Shown here piece after piece: positions 33,016-42,259 of a stretch of DNA of 54,302 nt. Position numbers and translations under genes: made by a program. The stretch covers positions 1-54,302 of the forward strand of contig JAKIVR010000011.1 of NCBI GenBank assembly GCA_022750455.1, given 5' to 3'. Under the pieces are notes generated by a model that saw only the letters and a list, made by a program, of their open reading frames with translations, was not told where the DNA came from and did no database searches. The stretch comes from Thermoplasmata archaeon. GTDB lineage: Archaea > Thermoplasmatota > Thermoplasmata > Lutacidiplasmatales > UBA184. Positions within the stretch are counted from its first letter, which is position 1. The number at the start of each line of letters is the position of its first letter.

Positions 33016-36000
33016 TTGACGAAAGCCGCTGAAGCCCCCCAACTTGGCACGGAGATGCCCCCCGGCACCCCCTCCGACGAGGACGTTCCACCCTCCCCCT
33101 CCCCGACGAGCCCGGGGGTAGGCGCGCCGGCCCTATACTTGTCGGTACTCCTGATCGCCTTCCTGCTTCTCGTCTCAGGCTTGGGCGCCGCCTGGTACGC
33201 CAGCACCCCCTCCGCGGTCGGATCGGCCCCACTCGGGGTCTCGGGAGCCCACGCGACGGCTCTCACCCCTGGAGTGGGGGACGCTGCGGTTCCCCCCCAT
33301 CCACTGGTGAAACTGAGCCCTTCGACCGTTCCCTCCAACTCCTCCTCCACCGATAGTACCACCCGGGTCACGAAGTTGGCCCCCAACTGTCCCCTGACGA
33401 CCGGGCCGCTCTGTTCCGCGGGATTCACGGTAGCTCCCTCTACCCCCGCAGTCAGTTCCGCGGGAAACGGTCCCCTGCCCACGGCGAGCGCGAACACGTC
33501 AACGCCCTGCGCCACGACATCCCTGACCTCCGGGCCGTTCGAATTCGCGGTCTCCTCCACGGGGGGGCGAACCTGGTCCTCCTCCACGACCACCGACGAG
33601 AACGGAACGGTCAGCTGTGCCGGATCCGTGGCAGGCAGCTTGGCCCCCTCGAACACCACTCTGGGGCTCGGGGGCCGCTCGACGGCGGCGTCAGGGACGC
33701 CCTTGGAGGAGAACTCGACCGTCCTCATCGGTAATCCGAACAACGCGAGCCTGTGGGCGTTGCCGGACGCGAGTTTTGCGGTTCATATCGGAGCCCCTGG
33801 GTTGCCGACGTCCACCAACTTCCACCTGCTCTGGGATGGTTCGACTCTCACCGGCACGGCCGGAGTCGGGATCGAGCTCCCGGCGGTCTCCTCGGGTCTC
33901 CACTGGTTGACCGGAGTGACCGCGAATAGCTCCTCCTCGGGGTGGATCTGGGTGGCGTCCCCCGGATTCCCAAATCCCGTGACCGTCTCCGCCGATACGG
34001 TCCTCAACCTCTCGTTCGCTCACGTTCACGTCGGAGCTCGACTCGGCGACGTGACGTTCCGGGAGGAGAATCTGACTCCCGGGACCTCCTGGCAGCTCGA
34101 GTTCAATGGTACCACGTACAGCTCCGACCTCCCGTGGATCAATGTGACCACGCACCCGGGACGGTACGCGATCCAGTCGGAGCCGGTCATCGCCACGAAC
34201 GTTTCGGGCGGGTTCGCACCGGCGGACGTCGGTCCTTGGCTCTCGGTGACCGCGGGCAAGACCTACTCCATCAGCTATACGCCGCACGACGAGCCGGCCG
34301 CAGCCTCCTCGCTCCGCGCGTCCTCTCCGACGACCTGGCAGATCTGGGTCGTCACCGGGGACCAGGTCACCCTCGCCGCGACCGCCGTCGAGTCCGGTTA
34401 CGGCTGGGCCGGTTGGGATGGCATGGGCCCGGGCGCCTACACCGGGTCCGCGCAGAGCCCGACGGTCACCGTGCGGGCTCCGATCTGGGAGACGGCGGAC
34501 CTGTACTCGCTCCCCCCCGACCAGTCGAACCTGACGGTCACCGAACGCGGCCTCCCGAACGGGACGTCGTGGGGCCTCTCCCTCGGAGGGGCGTCGATCC
34601 AGTCCTCCAACGCCACGCAGGTCATCCGCGGGTTGGACGAGTGCGGGGTCGCCGGACTTCAGGGAGGCTACCGACTGCAGGTGCCGGTCGCCGTGAGTGA
34701 GAACGCCACGAACCTCTCCCGCTACCTTCCGACGAGCTACCCTTCGATCGTCTGTCCGGACAGTGGGAGCCCGGTCGTCGTCTCCTTTGCGACGGAGCAC
34801 TTCCTCACCCTCGAACCGGTCTCCGACGGCATTGCCACCGCGTCCCTCCCGGGAAGTGCCGTCGCCGGGGGCTCGACGTGGTTCGGAGCGGGTGCGACGC
34901 TCACCCTGCTGGCCACGCCGATGAACGGAACCCAGTTCGACGGGTGGATCGGCGCCGGACCGGGCAGCTACTCCGGACTGAACCCCTCCGAAGCGGTGAC
35001 CCCGAGCGGATCGATCACCGAACGGGCGACGTTCGGAGCCGCCTGGAGCGACAACTCCGGCGCGGATCGCGTGACGTTCTCGATCGCCACCTCGTTGCCA
35101 CATGGCATGGTGTGGAGGATCTCGGTCGGAAGCTACACGTTCGAATCCAGCGGACGATCGCTGAACGTGACTGGTCTCTCGCAGGGACAGTACGTCGTAA
35201 CGGTCGGAGCGATCGAGACGCTGGATGCACTCACCCGGTACACCCCCGCGCCCGCCTCATTCCAAGTGAACGTCACCGGTAACCTGACCGTCCCGATCTC
35301 CTACACCGTCGCCTTCTGGGCGGCGATCTCGGTGATCGGACCCGGGGCGACCTCGATCCCGGCGGGATGGATCGACGCGAACACCACGCTCTCTCTGGGC
35401 GCCGTTCCCGGACCGGGGGCCCTGTTCGTCTCCTGGAGCGGGAACGGAACGGGCTCGTACGCCGGCTCGACCACGACCCGCGAGCTCACCATCGATGGGC
35501 CAGTCTCCGAAGTGGCAACGTTCACCGCCGCGAACCCGACGGTGACCGGCGCCGCCGCGAGCCCGGCCGTTGGACCGACGGCGGGGACGGGCAGCGCCTT
35601 TCTTGGGGGTCTGCCCTGGTTCGGCCTGGTGCTTGCTGGACTAGTCGGAGTTCTGGCGACGGTGAAGGTTCGTCGGCGACCGGCCCCACCATCCGAGGCT
35701 CCGCCTGCGGAAACTCCGGCTGACCTCGGGGACGGGACCGACCCCGGCGGGGAGCTCCCGGAACCGCCCCAGGACGCCGTTCAAGCTCTGACCCTCATCG
35801 GCGCCGTGTGGACATGGTCCGTTCCCGTCGCCAGGCCGCCCACCTGGCAGCCGCCCGCTCGGCAACCCCCCGGACCCGGCTCTCGAGCGCCCCGCGGTCT
35901 GGTTCGCTCGACGGTGTCGACCGAGGGTGGGCATTACCCATGGGCATGCTCGGTCACGGAGTGGGAGTCGGTGTCGTCGAGCTTCCCAACCCGTACCGGG

Positions 36001-36090
36001 AGCGTTGGCGAGCCGATCCCCTTCCTGCCGCCGGTGCGGCAGCCCACGGAACTCTGGTCGGACCCTTGGCCGCACGTGACCTTACGATAA
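33016..36090 (+). CDS. Large surface protein with B-repeat-like motifs
   Basis: A 1,024-aa exported protein. N-terminal Pro/Ser-rich cytoplasmic segment (1-35), TM helix ~36-62 (LYLSVLLIAFLLLVSGLGAA), then ~800 external residues rich in Ser/Thr and sequons. Three copies of a glycine-rich motif, GWAGWDGMGPGAYTG, FDGWIGAGPGSYSG and VSWSGNGTGSYAG (near bases 34,400, 34,935 and 35,430), resemble InlB-type B-repeats. A second TM helix (~865-886) is followed by a ~140-residue cytoplasmic tail, Pro-rich at first. Start is TTG 33016 with AGGAG five bases upstream; the nearby ATG 33012 is out of frame. Adhesion or envelope structure is likely; no enzyme motif seen. Confidence 0.75.
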   Translation: MTKAAEAPQLGTEMPPGTPSDEDVPPSPSPTSPGVGAPALYLSVLLIAFLLLVSGLGAAWYASTPSAVGSAPLGVSGAHATALTPGVGDAAVPPHPLVKLSPSTVPSNSSSTDSTTRVTKLAPNCPLTTGPLCSAGFTVAPSTPAVSSAGNGPLPTASANTSTPCATTSLTSGPFEFAVSSTGGRTWSSSTTTDENGTVSCAGSVAGSLAPSNTTLGLGGRSTAASGTPLEENSTVLIGNPNNASLWALPDASFAVHIGAPGLPTSTNFHLLWDGSTLTGTAGVGIELPAVSSGLHWLTGVTANSSSSGWIWVASPGFPNPVTVSADTVLNLSFAHVHVGARLGDVTFREENLTPGTSWQLEFNGTTYSSDLPWINVTTHPGRYAIQSEPVIATNVSGGFAPADVGPWLSVTAGKTYSISYTPHDEPAAASSLRASSPTTWQIWVVTGDQVTLAATAVESGYGWAGWDGMGPGAYTGSAQSPTVTVRAPIWETADLYSLPPDQSNLTVTERGLPNGTSWGLSLGGASIQSSNATQVIRGLDECGVAGLQGGYRLQVPVAVSENATNLSRYLPTSYPSIVCPDSGSPVVVSFATEHFLTLEPVSDGIATASLPGSAVAGGSTWFGAGATLTLLATPMNGTQFDGWIGAGPGSYSGLNPSEAVTPSGSITERATFGAAWSDNSGADRVTFSIATSLPHGMVWRISVGSYTFESSGRSLNVTGLSQGQYVVTVGAIETLDALTRYTPAPASFQVNVTGNLTVPISYTVAFWAAISVIGPGATSIPAGWIDANTTLSLGAVPGPGALFVSWSGNGTGSYAGSTTTRELTIDGPVSEVATFTAANPTVTGAAASPAVGPTAGTGSAFLGGLPWFGLVLAGLVGVLATVKVRRRPAPPSEAPPAETPADLGDGTDPGGELPEPPQDAVQALTLIGAVWTWSVPVARPPTWQPPARQPPGPGSRAPRGLVRSTVSTEGGHYPWACSVTEWESVSSSFPTRTGSVGEPIPFLPPVRQPTELWSDPWPHVTLR

Positions 36091-36187
36091 CGAACTCCAG
36101 AGTTCCGCGCCTCTGGCCTCCCGCAAACCTCCAGGTGACGAGGAGCGTCGCAACCTCCTGTCATCCGTCGATCTTGAGGACCACGAA

Positions 36188-36862
36188 ATGACGCTCATCA
36201 AGACGGTCGCCACCCACGAGATTGTCCGCCTCGTCCAACCTCGTCCGATCACCGAGGCGGACGAAGTCGGAATGGCCGAAGGGAAGGCGATCGACTCGGC
36301 GCTCTCCCAGCTCAGCTATGAATCGAGCCAGGGTCGAAAGCCCACGGCCACGTCGATGAACCGGTTCGCCGCCTCGATCTTCGAGGAGGAGCTAAGAGAC
36401 GCTCAGATCGAGCTCAGCGTCGAGGAACGGCTCCAGGGGCTCACCCGGATCGCCGACGTGCTGAGATCATTCCGTCAAAGCGAGATCTTCGGGCTGTTGC
36501 GGCCGAAATCTAGGATGATACTGATCAACAATTCGGTGGGAGTATACGCACAGCCCGACTACTGGGATGCGGTGTCCCGGTTCTACGAGATGAAGAGCTA
36601 CCGGGCCGTCCCTCCACCACCGGATGTCGTCCTCCAGCTGAGGATGTTCCAACTCGCCTTCCCCGGGTTCGAACCGTGGTTGATCTGCTTCGACCGCCAT
36701 TCCCTCCCGATCGAAGTGACTTCGACCCGCCTCCCGGCTCTTTCGGAGGAAGAGGTCCACTCCCATCTGGCCCAAGCCCTTCGCATTGGTTCGGAGATCG
36801 GGAAGGAGAAGGTCTTGGAGTTCATCGACAGCCCAATCGTACAGTACTCGATTCCGGCATAG
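36188..36862 (+). CDS. PD-(D/E)XK nuclease-like protein
   Basis: A 224-aa soluble protein not recognised by name. The N-terminal helix MAEGKAIDSALSQLS (29-43) resembles the GxxxH-type helix of Cas4/RecB-like nucleases. GVYAQPDYWD (118-127) followed by FYEMKSYRAV (132-141) gives the D...ExK core (D124, E134, K136) on adjacent strands. No cysteine cluster is present, so it is not a canonical Cas4. A GAGG about nine bases upstream of ATG 36188 is a fair ribosome site. It stands alone and converges on the broken DUF72 gene. Confidence 0.6.
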   Translation: MTLIKTVATHEIVRLVQPRPITEADEVGMAEGKAIDSALSQLSYESSQGRKPTATSMNRFAASIFEEELRDAQIELSVEERLQGLTRIADVLRSFRQSEIFGLLRPKSRMILINNSVGVYAQPDYWDAVSRFYEMKSYRAVPPPPDVVLQLRMFQLAFPGFEPWLICFDRHSLPIEVTSTRLPALSEEEVHSHLAQALRIGSEIGKEKVLEFIDSPIVQYSIPA

Positions 36863-36893
36863 GACGTTGACCGTCGGGTCGGTCGATCGACGC

Positions 36894-37756
36894 TCACTCT
36901 TCCGGAGGCAACGCCACCGGTTCCAGCCCCGTCTCCCGACGGAACGAATTGACCGACTTGGGCGCGTAATCCGCGTAATGGTTGTTGAAGAACACCCACG
37001 CGCGGCTCGCCTCGACCCCGTGCAGCCGCTTGACCCACCGGCGGGTCTCCTCGCCTCGATCCACTTGGATCGCCCCATGCCTCTCCGCCGGAATGGTCAC
37101 GTGATCTCTGATGAAGCGGAGATACACCCAATCGGCCGTTTCCAGTGGCGGGACCTCCAAGTAGTTCAGGCTCGACCAGCACACCGCGATCTTCTGGCGC
37201 TCCAATAGGCTCGAGACCCACTCCGCATCGAGCCCGAGAACCACCCCGCGTCTCGGAGCTCGACCGCGTGCTCCGGACCCTCGGGGAGGGCCTCCACGAG
37301 CTTCCGCAGGTAGGCGGCGGTACCGGTCTCGGACGAGTACGGTGGACGGAACCAGGGCGCGAATTGAATCAGAATCGGTCCGAGCTTTGGGCCGAGAAGT
37401 TGGGCGGTCTGGACGAACTTCGTGATCTTCTCCGGCTCGAACGACTTCTTCGGGTCCATCAGGTCCCGGGGAAACTTGAGGGTGAAGCAGAAGTCATCTG
37501 GGGTCTTCTGCTCGCAGCCTCGCACGACGAACGCGTTCGGCGCCGCATAGTAGGTCGAATCTACCTCCACGCAATCGAAAAACCGAGCGCAGTACGGTGA
37601 GCGGTCACCCCCTTTGACCCCCTGGGGGTAGAGCTTCCCGGACCACGAGTCCGACGTCCAGCAAGAGCAGCCTACATGGAGTACGACCACGCTCTCCGGA
37701 TTGGCGGAGGAGTAGAAGTCCTTGCGGCAAGGCGATGGACCCGCGGCAACCCGCAC
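36894..37756 (-). pseudogene. DUF72 family protein, frameshifted
   Basis: Two overlapping frames together make one DUF72 protein. The N-terminal frame (GTG 37756 to stop 37166) carries LHVGCSCWTSDSWSGKLYP, CVEVDSTYYAAPN, FCFTLKFPRDL, QFAPWFRPPYSSET and AVELRDAGWF, then loses similarity. The C-terminal frame (to stop 36894) continues with LDAEWVSSLLERQKIAVCWS, WVYLRFIRDH and WVFFNNHYADYAPKSV, the usual DUF72 ending. The frames switch around 37230-37240; a single missing base in the TTCTCGGGCTC run would explain it. It may be a real pseudogene or a sequencing error. DUF72 is a TIM-barrel family of unknown function. Confidence 0.78.
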
Positions 37757-37779
37757 TTCTCGAGATTTAGATAGGAAAA

Positions 37780-37805
37780 AATCCCCCGGGTTTCCCCGGG
37801 GGATT
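37780..37805 (-). terminator. Strong hairpin terminator of the PstS-pilin gene
   Basis: Perfect 11-bp inverted repeat AATCCCCCGGG / CCCGGGGGATT with a four-base loop, 35 bases past the stop at 37840. Read on the minus strand it is followed directly by a T run (TTTTTT), the layout of a classical intrinsic terminator. Confidence 0.75.
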
Positions 37806-37839
37806 GGAAAGGGTTACTTCGGCTGCTACTCGATCCGCT

Positions 37840-39297
37840 CTACGCGATCGCGGTGACCGGGACGACTCCAGCCAGGCCCGACGCGTACACGCTGATCTCC
37901 GCCGACTCAGCGGCGAAGTTCTCGTTGTTCGCGGGGTCCATGACGAACTGGAGGTACCGGAGGGTCTCACCGGTCGGGGGCGCGGTCTCGATGTAGACGA
38001 ACGGGCGCCAGCCTACGTAGGACTGAGCCCCGTAGTTGCCGGTCGTTCCCGCCGCGATGCCCGAAGCGATCGCCTTCAGCGCCGTCGACTCGCCGATGAT
38101 GGCGACGACGGTCGTCTGGCCGAATCCCTGGAAGTCCACCGGGACGACGCCGGAGCCGGTCGTCTGGGCGAGCCCGTCGGATGCGTAGCCGATTGCGTCC
38201 GGGTTAGCCGCAACGCCCGCGATGACGGCGGGGTTGCCCGTGCCGAGGTGGGTGTAGGCGAGGCCGCACCCGTCGAACTGGTTGTCCCCGGAGCATCCGG
38301 AGAAGCCAATTCCCGACGGGGTGGTGCCAGTCGCGCCTACGGCCAGCAGGCGAGCGATGAACGACTGGGTCGTTCCGCTGACTTCCTGCCGGGCCCAGAC
38401 CTGGATCGAGTTCGTGGCCGGGGACGCGACGGTGCCGCCAGCGCAGACGGTCCACCCGCAGGTGGTTGCGTCAGTCGCCGCCGCGTCGCAGAGGTCGTTG
38501 GTGAACCCAACCGCCACGCAGGCGACTTCGGTCGCCGGGGGGGTCGTGCTCGGCTGGACCGCGACGGTGGTCACACCGAAGGCGTAGGTGTTACCGCAGT
38601 CCGTTCCAACGGCTGCCGCGCAGGCGGGGATCTGGTCCCAGACAAAGCCGGTGACCGCTGGGGTCGCTACCAGGGCCGGGGCGCCGGTCGTGGTCGCAGC
38701 GCCGTTGCCCATCGTGTAGTGGCCAGGCAGGGCGAGGTTCCCGCCCGTGATGGCCGTCTGGGTCGTGCTTGCCGCCACGTAGACCGCCTGGAGAGTGTCC
38801 CAGGAGATGCTCTGGAGGCCGTGGACGTTGGCGGCGGGGGTGATCGCGTCAACGCCGTCGTAGGCAACAGTCTGCTCAGTGGCCGTCGCAGGGCAGCCGT
38901 CGTTGGTCTGGAGAGTCGAAATGACTTCCGGGGCCGAGGCCGCGCCGATGTCAACCTGGCCCGAGCACACGGCCGCGAGTCCCGCGCCCGTTCCGCCCTG
39001 GTTGTTGCTGATCACGACGTCGCTGTTGTTCTGCTCAAATTGGGTGACGGCATAGCTGGAGAACGGATAGACCGAGGTGCTCCCACCAATGCTCAAGGTG
39101 GATTGCGCGTTCGGCTGCCCGATTCCGCCGGTGACGTTCCCCTGCCAGGCGACGAGCCACAGGTAGAGCGCGGCTGCCGCGGCGACCGCCACCAAGATCA
39201 AAATCAAGGTGGCGACCACCGGCGACACCGCACGCTCACGCTGCATGCGTGCGCGCCGGGACGCGGCGATCTTCTTTCGCATTTTCTTCGCGTTCAT
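37840..39297 (-). CDS. PstS-type phosphate-binding protein with pilin-type N-terminus
   Basis: A 485-aa protein from ATG 39297. Residues 1-22 are highly basic (KKMRKKIAASRRARMQRER), followed by AVSPVVATLILILVAVAAAA (23-42): an archaeal pilin-type (class III) signal with likely cleavage before or near V24, not a lipobox. From ~residue 68 it is a PstS-like binding protein: LSIGGSTSVYPFSSYAV, NNQGGTGAGLAAVCSGQVD, IGAASAPEVIS, TVAYDGVDAITPAANVHGL and SISWDTLQAVYVA. No pstC, pstA or pstB gene is in the window. TATA (39375-39382) plus GGAGG within a ~55-base leader. It is head-to-head with a filament-assembly ATPase. Confidence 0.85.
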   Translation of the reverse strand: MNAKKMRKKIAASRRARMQRERAVSPVVATLILILVAVAAAAALYLWLVAWQGNVTGGIGQPNAQSTLSIGGSTSVYPFSSYAVTQFEQNNSDVVISNNQGGTGAGLAAVCSGQVDIGAASAPEVISTLQTNDGCPATATEQTVAYDGVDAITPAANVHGLQSISWDTLQAVYVAASTTQTAITGGNLALPGHYTMGNGAATTTGAPALVATPAVTGFVWDQIPACAAAVGTDCGNTYAFGVTTVAVQPSTTPPATEVACVAVGFTNDLCDAAATDATTCGWTVCAGGTVASPATNSIQVWARQEVSGTTQSFIARLLAVGATGTTPSGIGFSGCSGDNQFDGCGLAYTHLGTGNPAVIAGVAANPDAIGYASDGLAQTTGSGVVPVDFQGFGQTTVVAIIGESTALKAIASGIAAGTTGNYGAQSYVGWRPFVYIETAPPTGETLRYLQFVMDPANNENFAAESAEISVYASGLAGVVPVTAIA

Positions 39298-39374
39298 TCT
39301 CTTTCTTCCTCCGTTCTGTCTTTTTTTTGCAGCAGAATTTTTGTCCGCTGCGTCCGACTCAGTTGCGAAGAGGG

Positions 39375-39382
39375 GTATAATC
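39375..39382 (-). promoter_or_regulatory. TATA box for the PstS-pilin gene
   Basis: GATTATAC on the minus strand; transcription from about 39353 would give a ~55-base leader that includes a GGAGG site before ATG 39297. Confidence 0.5.
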
Positions 39383-39494
39383 GGCGCCAAAAGAGAACCC
39401 GTAGAGCGGCGTGGAATCCGAGAGTTCCGTTCGTGGAACGTCAGAATTCGGCGAAAATGGTGGACTACGAATACTACGTTGTTTCCGTGCGCAT

Positions 39495-39503
39495 CCCTTA
39501 ACC
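39495..39503 (+). promoter_or_regulatory. TATA-like box for the filament ATPase gene
   Basis: CCTTAACC, centred 28 bases before ATG 39527, consistent with a leaderless transcript and with 39527 rather than an earlier in-frame codon as start. Confidence 0.4.
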
Positions 39504-39526
39504 TCGCCTCGATTTTCCCTCGACCG

Positions 39527-41296
39527 ATGGGTGCAGGCGCGGAGAAGCTATCGCCTGATACGAGGCCCACCGAACGTCGCTCCCTAGGGTTCCCGAGGGG
39601 GATTCAGGGGCGGCTGAAACCCCGGGATCGCGCGACCTTGCGCAAAGAATCGGCGAAACTCGACGTGCTGTTCCTCCAGCGACCCTCGTTGTCCGACAAG
39701 GTGCTGGTCCAATCGGAGATTGGGTACATGCGCCGACAGTTCCTCGCCGACCGGAGGGCTGTGAACGTCACGTACCCCGTCCGGCCTCCGTTCGCGTTCA
39801 TTCACATCCACTTCGATGCGACCACCGATGAACTACGGTACGATGCGTTGGAACCCACTCTTCGTCCCGAAGAACCGGTCCTGATCACCCGGATCCGGGA
39901 GAAGATGGAGTCGATCATGGCCCAGGAGGAGATTCCCTTCGCCGGCCGGATCAGCTTCGAGCAATCCCCGGAGCTGCGGAAGTACCTCGAGGAGCGCTTC
40001 GTGACCGTTCTCGAACTCTACGACATCGAAGTCGCCCCCCATCGGCGACCGGTCGTCCTCTACTATTTGCAGAGGGATTTCGTCGGGCTCGGCCGCTCCG
40101 ATCCGGTGATGCGTGACCCTTTCTTGGAAGATGTCAGCTGTCTCGGACCGGACGTTCCGCTCTTTGTCTTCCACCGCGTGTTTGGATCCCTCCGGACCAA
40201 CGTGGTGTATGAGAACGAGCTCGAGCTGAACAAGTACATTTTCCGCTTGGCGCAGATCTCGGGAAAGCACATCTCGATCTATCAGCCGATTCTCGATGCG
40301 ACCATGCGCGACGGGAGCCGCGTCAATCTCACCCTCGGCACGGAGGTGACACGGAAGGGGTCGACCTTCAGCATTCGAAAGTTTTCGCAGGACCCGGTAT
40401 CCCCGATCGACCTCCTGAAGTTCGGGTCCGTCTCGCCCCTAGAGCTCGCGTATTTCTGGACGCTCGTCGAGGGTCATCGTTCGATCCTCATTTCCGGGGG
40501 CACCGCGAGCGGCAAGACCACCCTCCTCAACGCCATCAGCATGTTCATTCGACCCGAGGACAAGATCGTCTCGATCGAAGACACTCCCGAGATTCACATC
40601 GACCACGAGAACTGGATCCAGTCCATCGCTCGGGCGGGGTACGGGATGTCATCCGGAGCTTCCGGAGTGTCCGGAATCTCGGTCGGCGGGGTCAAAGCCC
40701 CGGGGAGCGTTTCGCTCTTCGATCTGTTGGTGGCCGCACTTCGACAGCGTCCGGAGTACGTGATCGTCGGAGAGGTCCGGGGGGTCGAGTCGTTCACCCT
40801 GTTCCAAGCGATCTCGGTCGGCCACGCCTCGATGTCCACAATTCACGCCGGATCGATCGGGGAACTTCTCCACCGGATCGAGAACGAGCCGATGAACATC
40901 CCGCGGGTCCTGTTCCAGGCGTTGGACACCGTGGCGTTCCCAGCCCAAGTAGCCGTCAAAGGCTCTCGGGCGCGTCGGGTCACCTCCATCACGGAGATAT
41001 TGGAGGTCGATCCCACGACGAACGAGCTGCTCACCAATGAGGTCTTCCGCTGGCAACCGGCGAATGACGAGTTCGTCTACATGGGGCGAAGCTTCGTCCT
41101 CGAGAAGCTCGGAAAAGCGACGGGGCGCTCGGTCGAGAGCTTTGAGCTGGAGATGGCTCGCAAAGCTCGCTACCTGCAACTGATGGGCCAGCTCAACACG
41201 ACGTACTACAAGGATGTCAGCCGCGCGATCGCATCCTACTACGTCGACGCCGAGGACGCCGTTCACACGCTGGAGAAGAAGGCTGCGGCCAGTTGA
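39527..41296 (+). CDS. Type II/IV secretion ATPase (archaeal TadA/ArlI-like)
   Basis: A 589-aa assembly ATPase. The N-terminal ~250 residues form the archaeal-type docking domain (VNVTYPVRPPFAFIHIHFD, YYLQRDFVGLGR). The Walker A motif is SGGTASGKTTLLNA (G324-K330), with VSIEDTPEIHIDHENW as the Asp-box, YVIVGEVRGVESFTLFQAI as Walker B, and SMSTIHAGS as the His-box. It should power pilin insertion into a filament at the cytoplasmic face. ATG 39527 is the first codon after its TATA-like box; the open frame extends left over the PstS-pilin gene but is not coding there. Six bases separate its stop from the first platform gene. Confidence 0.93.
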   Translation: MGAGAEKLSPDTRPTERRSLGFPRGIQGRLKPRDRATLRKESAKLDVLFLQRPSLSDKVLVQSEIGYMRRQFLADRRAVNVTYPVRPPFAFIHIHFDATTDELRYDALEPTLRPEEPVLITRIREKMESIMAQEEIPFAGRISFEQSPELRKYLEERFVTVLELYDIEVAPHRRPVVLYYLQRDFVGLGRSDPVMRDPFLEDVSCLGPDVPLFVFHRVFGSLRTNVVYENELELNKYIFRLAQISGKHISIYQPILDATMRDGSRVNLTLGTEVTRKGSTFSIRKFSQDPVSPIDLLKFGSVSPLELAYFWTLVEGHRSILISGGTASGKTTLLNAISMFIRPEDKIVSIEDTPEIHIDHENWIQSIARAGYGMSSGASGVSGISVGGVKAPGSVSLFDLLVAALRQRPEYVIVGEVRGVESFTLFQAISVGHASMSTIHAGSIGELLHRIENEPMNIPRVLFQALDTVAFPAQVAVKGSRARRVTSITEILEVDPTTNELLTNEVFRWQPANDEFVYMGRSFVLEKLGKATGRSVESFELEMARKARYLQLMGQLNTTYYKDVSRAIASYYVDAEDAVHTLEKKAAAS

Positions 41297-41302
41297 ACGC
41301 CC

Positions 41303-42259
41303 ATGTTCGAGCCCGCGGAAGCCGCCCAGGGGGTCCAAACCCCAACCGACACGACCACGAAGCCCAAGTCGGGTTCCGACTCCGCATTTCTGAAGCGGTA
41401 CCGAAGTTTCTGCTATCGCGTACTCGGCGAACGGCTGGACCGTTCCATGCCGGGCGAACTCCTCGCCGAGCGGCTCAAACAAGCCGGTCTCAACATTACC
41501 CCGGGTCTTCACTTTGCGGAGATGATCGTCTCCGCGGCCATCGCCGGGGTGGTGGCGTTCGTAGTGGGTCTCGTACTGTTTGGACTCCTCATTCACGTTC
41601 CGCTGTGGTACCTCTACGTACTCGTGCCGACCGGGGTCGCGGGGGGAGCGACCTGTCTGGCCTTCCAATCGGTGATCAGTTCCCGAATTTCGAATCGCAA
41701 GGGCCAACTGGAGCGGGAGCTTCCATTCACGCTGAGCGAGTTGTCCGTGCTGGCGAGTACGGGCATGTCACCCATCGAACTGATCCGCAAGATGGCGGGC
41801 CGGAACCATGATCCGGTCATGACATCCGAATTCCAGCGGATCGTGTATAAGTCCGATGTCCAGGGGAAGGACCTCATCACCGCCATCACCGAGACCGCCA
41901 AGGAATCTCCCTCGCTCTCCCTCCGAGAAACGCTGTGGGATCTGGCCAACATGATCCATCAAGGAGGCAACCTCGATGAGTACCTTCGGAATAAGTCCGA
42001 TGACATCCTCCGGCTGAAGCGGACCACTCAGAAGGAGTTCATCGAACGTCTCCAGACGTTCGTGGACATGTACGTGAGCCTGGTGATGGTGGGGGTGCTG
42101 ATGATCGCCGTCGGTGCGTTCCTGTTGAACGCGTTCGGAAGCACGGCTGCTGGGCTCACCTCCGACGAGCTGCTGCTCCTCCTGACGTACGGGTTGATGC
42201 CGGTGGCGGTGGCAATGACGAGCATCATGATCATGATCGCGTACGCGAGGGCCGAATGA
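41303..42259 (+). CDS. Filament platform protein 1 (T2SSF/TadB-like)
   Basis: A 318-aa membrane protein. Cytoplasmic N-terminus, TM pair ~75-125 (EMIVSAAIAGVVAFVVGLVL, PLWYLYVLVPTGVAGG), a T2SSF cytoplasmic domain with LPFTLSELSVLASTGMSPIELIRKM and FQRIVYKSDVQGKDLITAI, and a final TM pair (VSLVMVGVLMIAVGAFLL, LLTYGLMPVAVAMTSIMIM). This is the polytopic platform on which the ATPase acts. Its TGA overlaps the next ATG by 4 bases. Confidence 0.9.
   Translation: MFEPAEAAQGVQTPTDTTTKPKSGSDSAFLKRYRSFCYRVLGERLDRSMPGELLAERLKQAGLNITPGLHFAEMIVSAAIAGVVAFVVGLVLFGLLIHVPLWYLYVLVPTGVAGGATCLAFQSVISSRISNRKGQLERELPFTLSELSVLASTGMSPIELIRKMAGRNHDPVMTSEFQRIVYKSDVQGKDLITAITETAKESPSLSLRETLWDLANMIHQGGNLDEYLRNKSDDILRLKRTTQKEFIERLQTFVDMYVSLVMVGVLMIAVGAFLLNAFGSTAAGLTSDELLLLLTYGLMPVAVAMTSIMIMIAYARAE

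Noticed and set aside
36660-36684. tRNA T-arm look-alike (GGGTTCGAACC)
   Set aside because: It is coding sequence in the PD-(D/E)XK-like gene and no acceptor or anticodon stem could be drawn around it.
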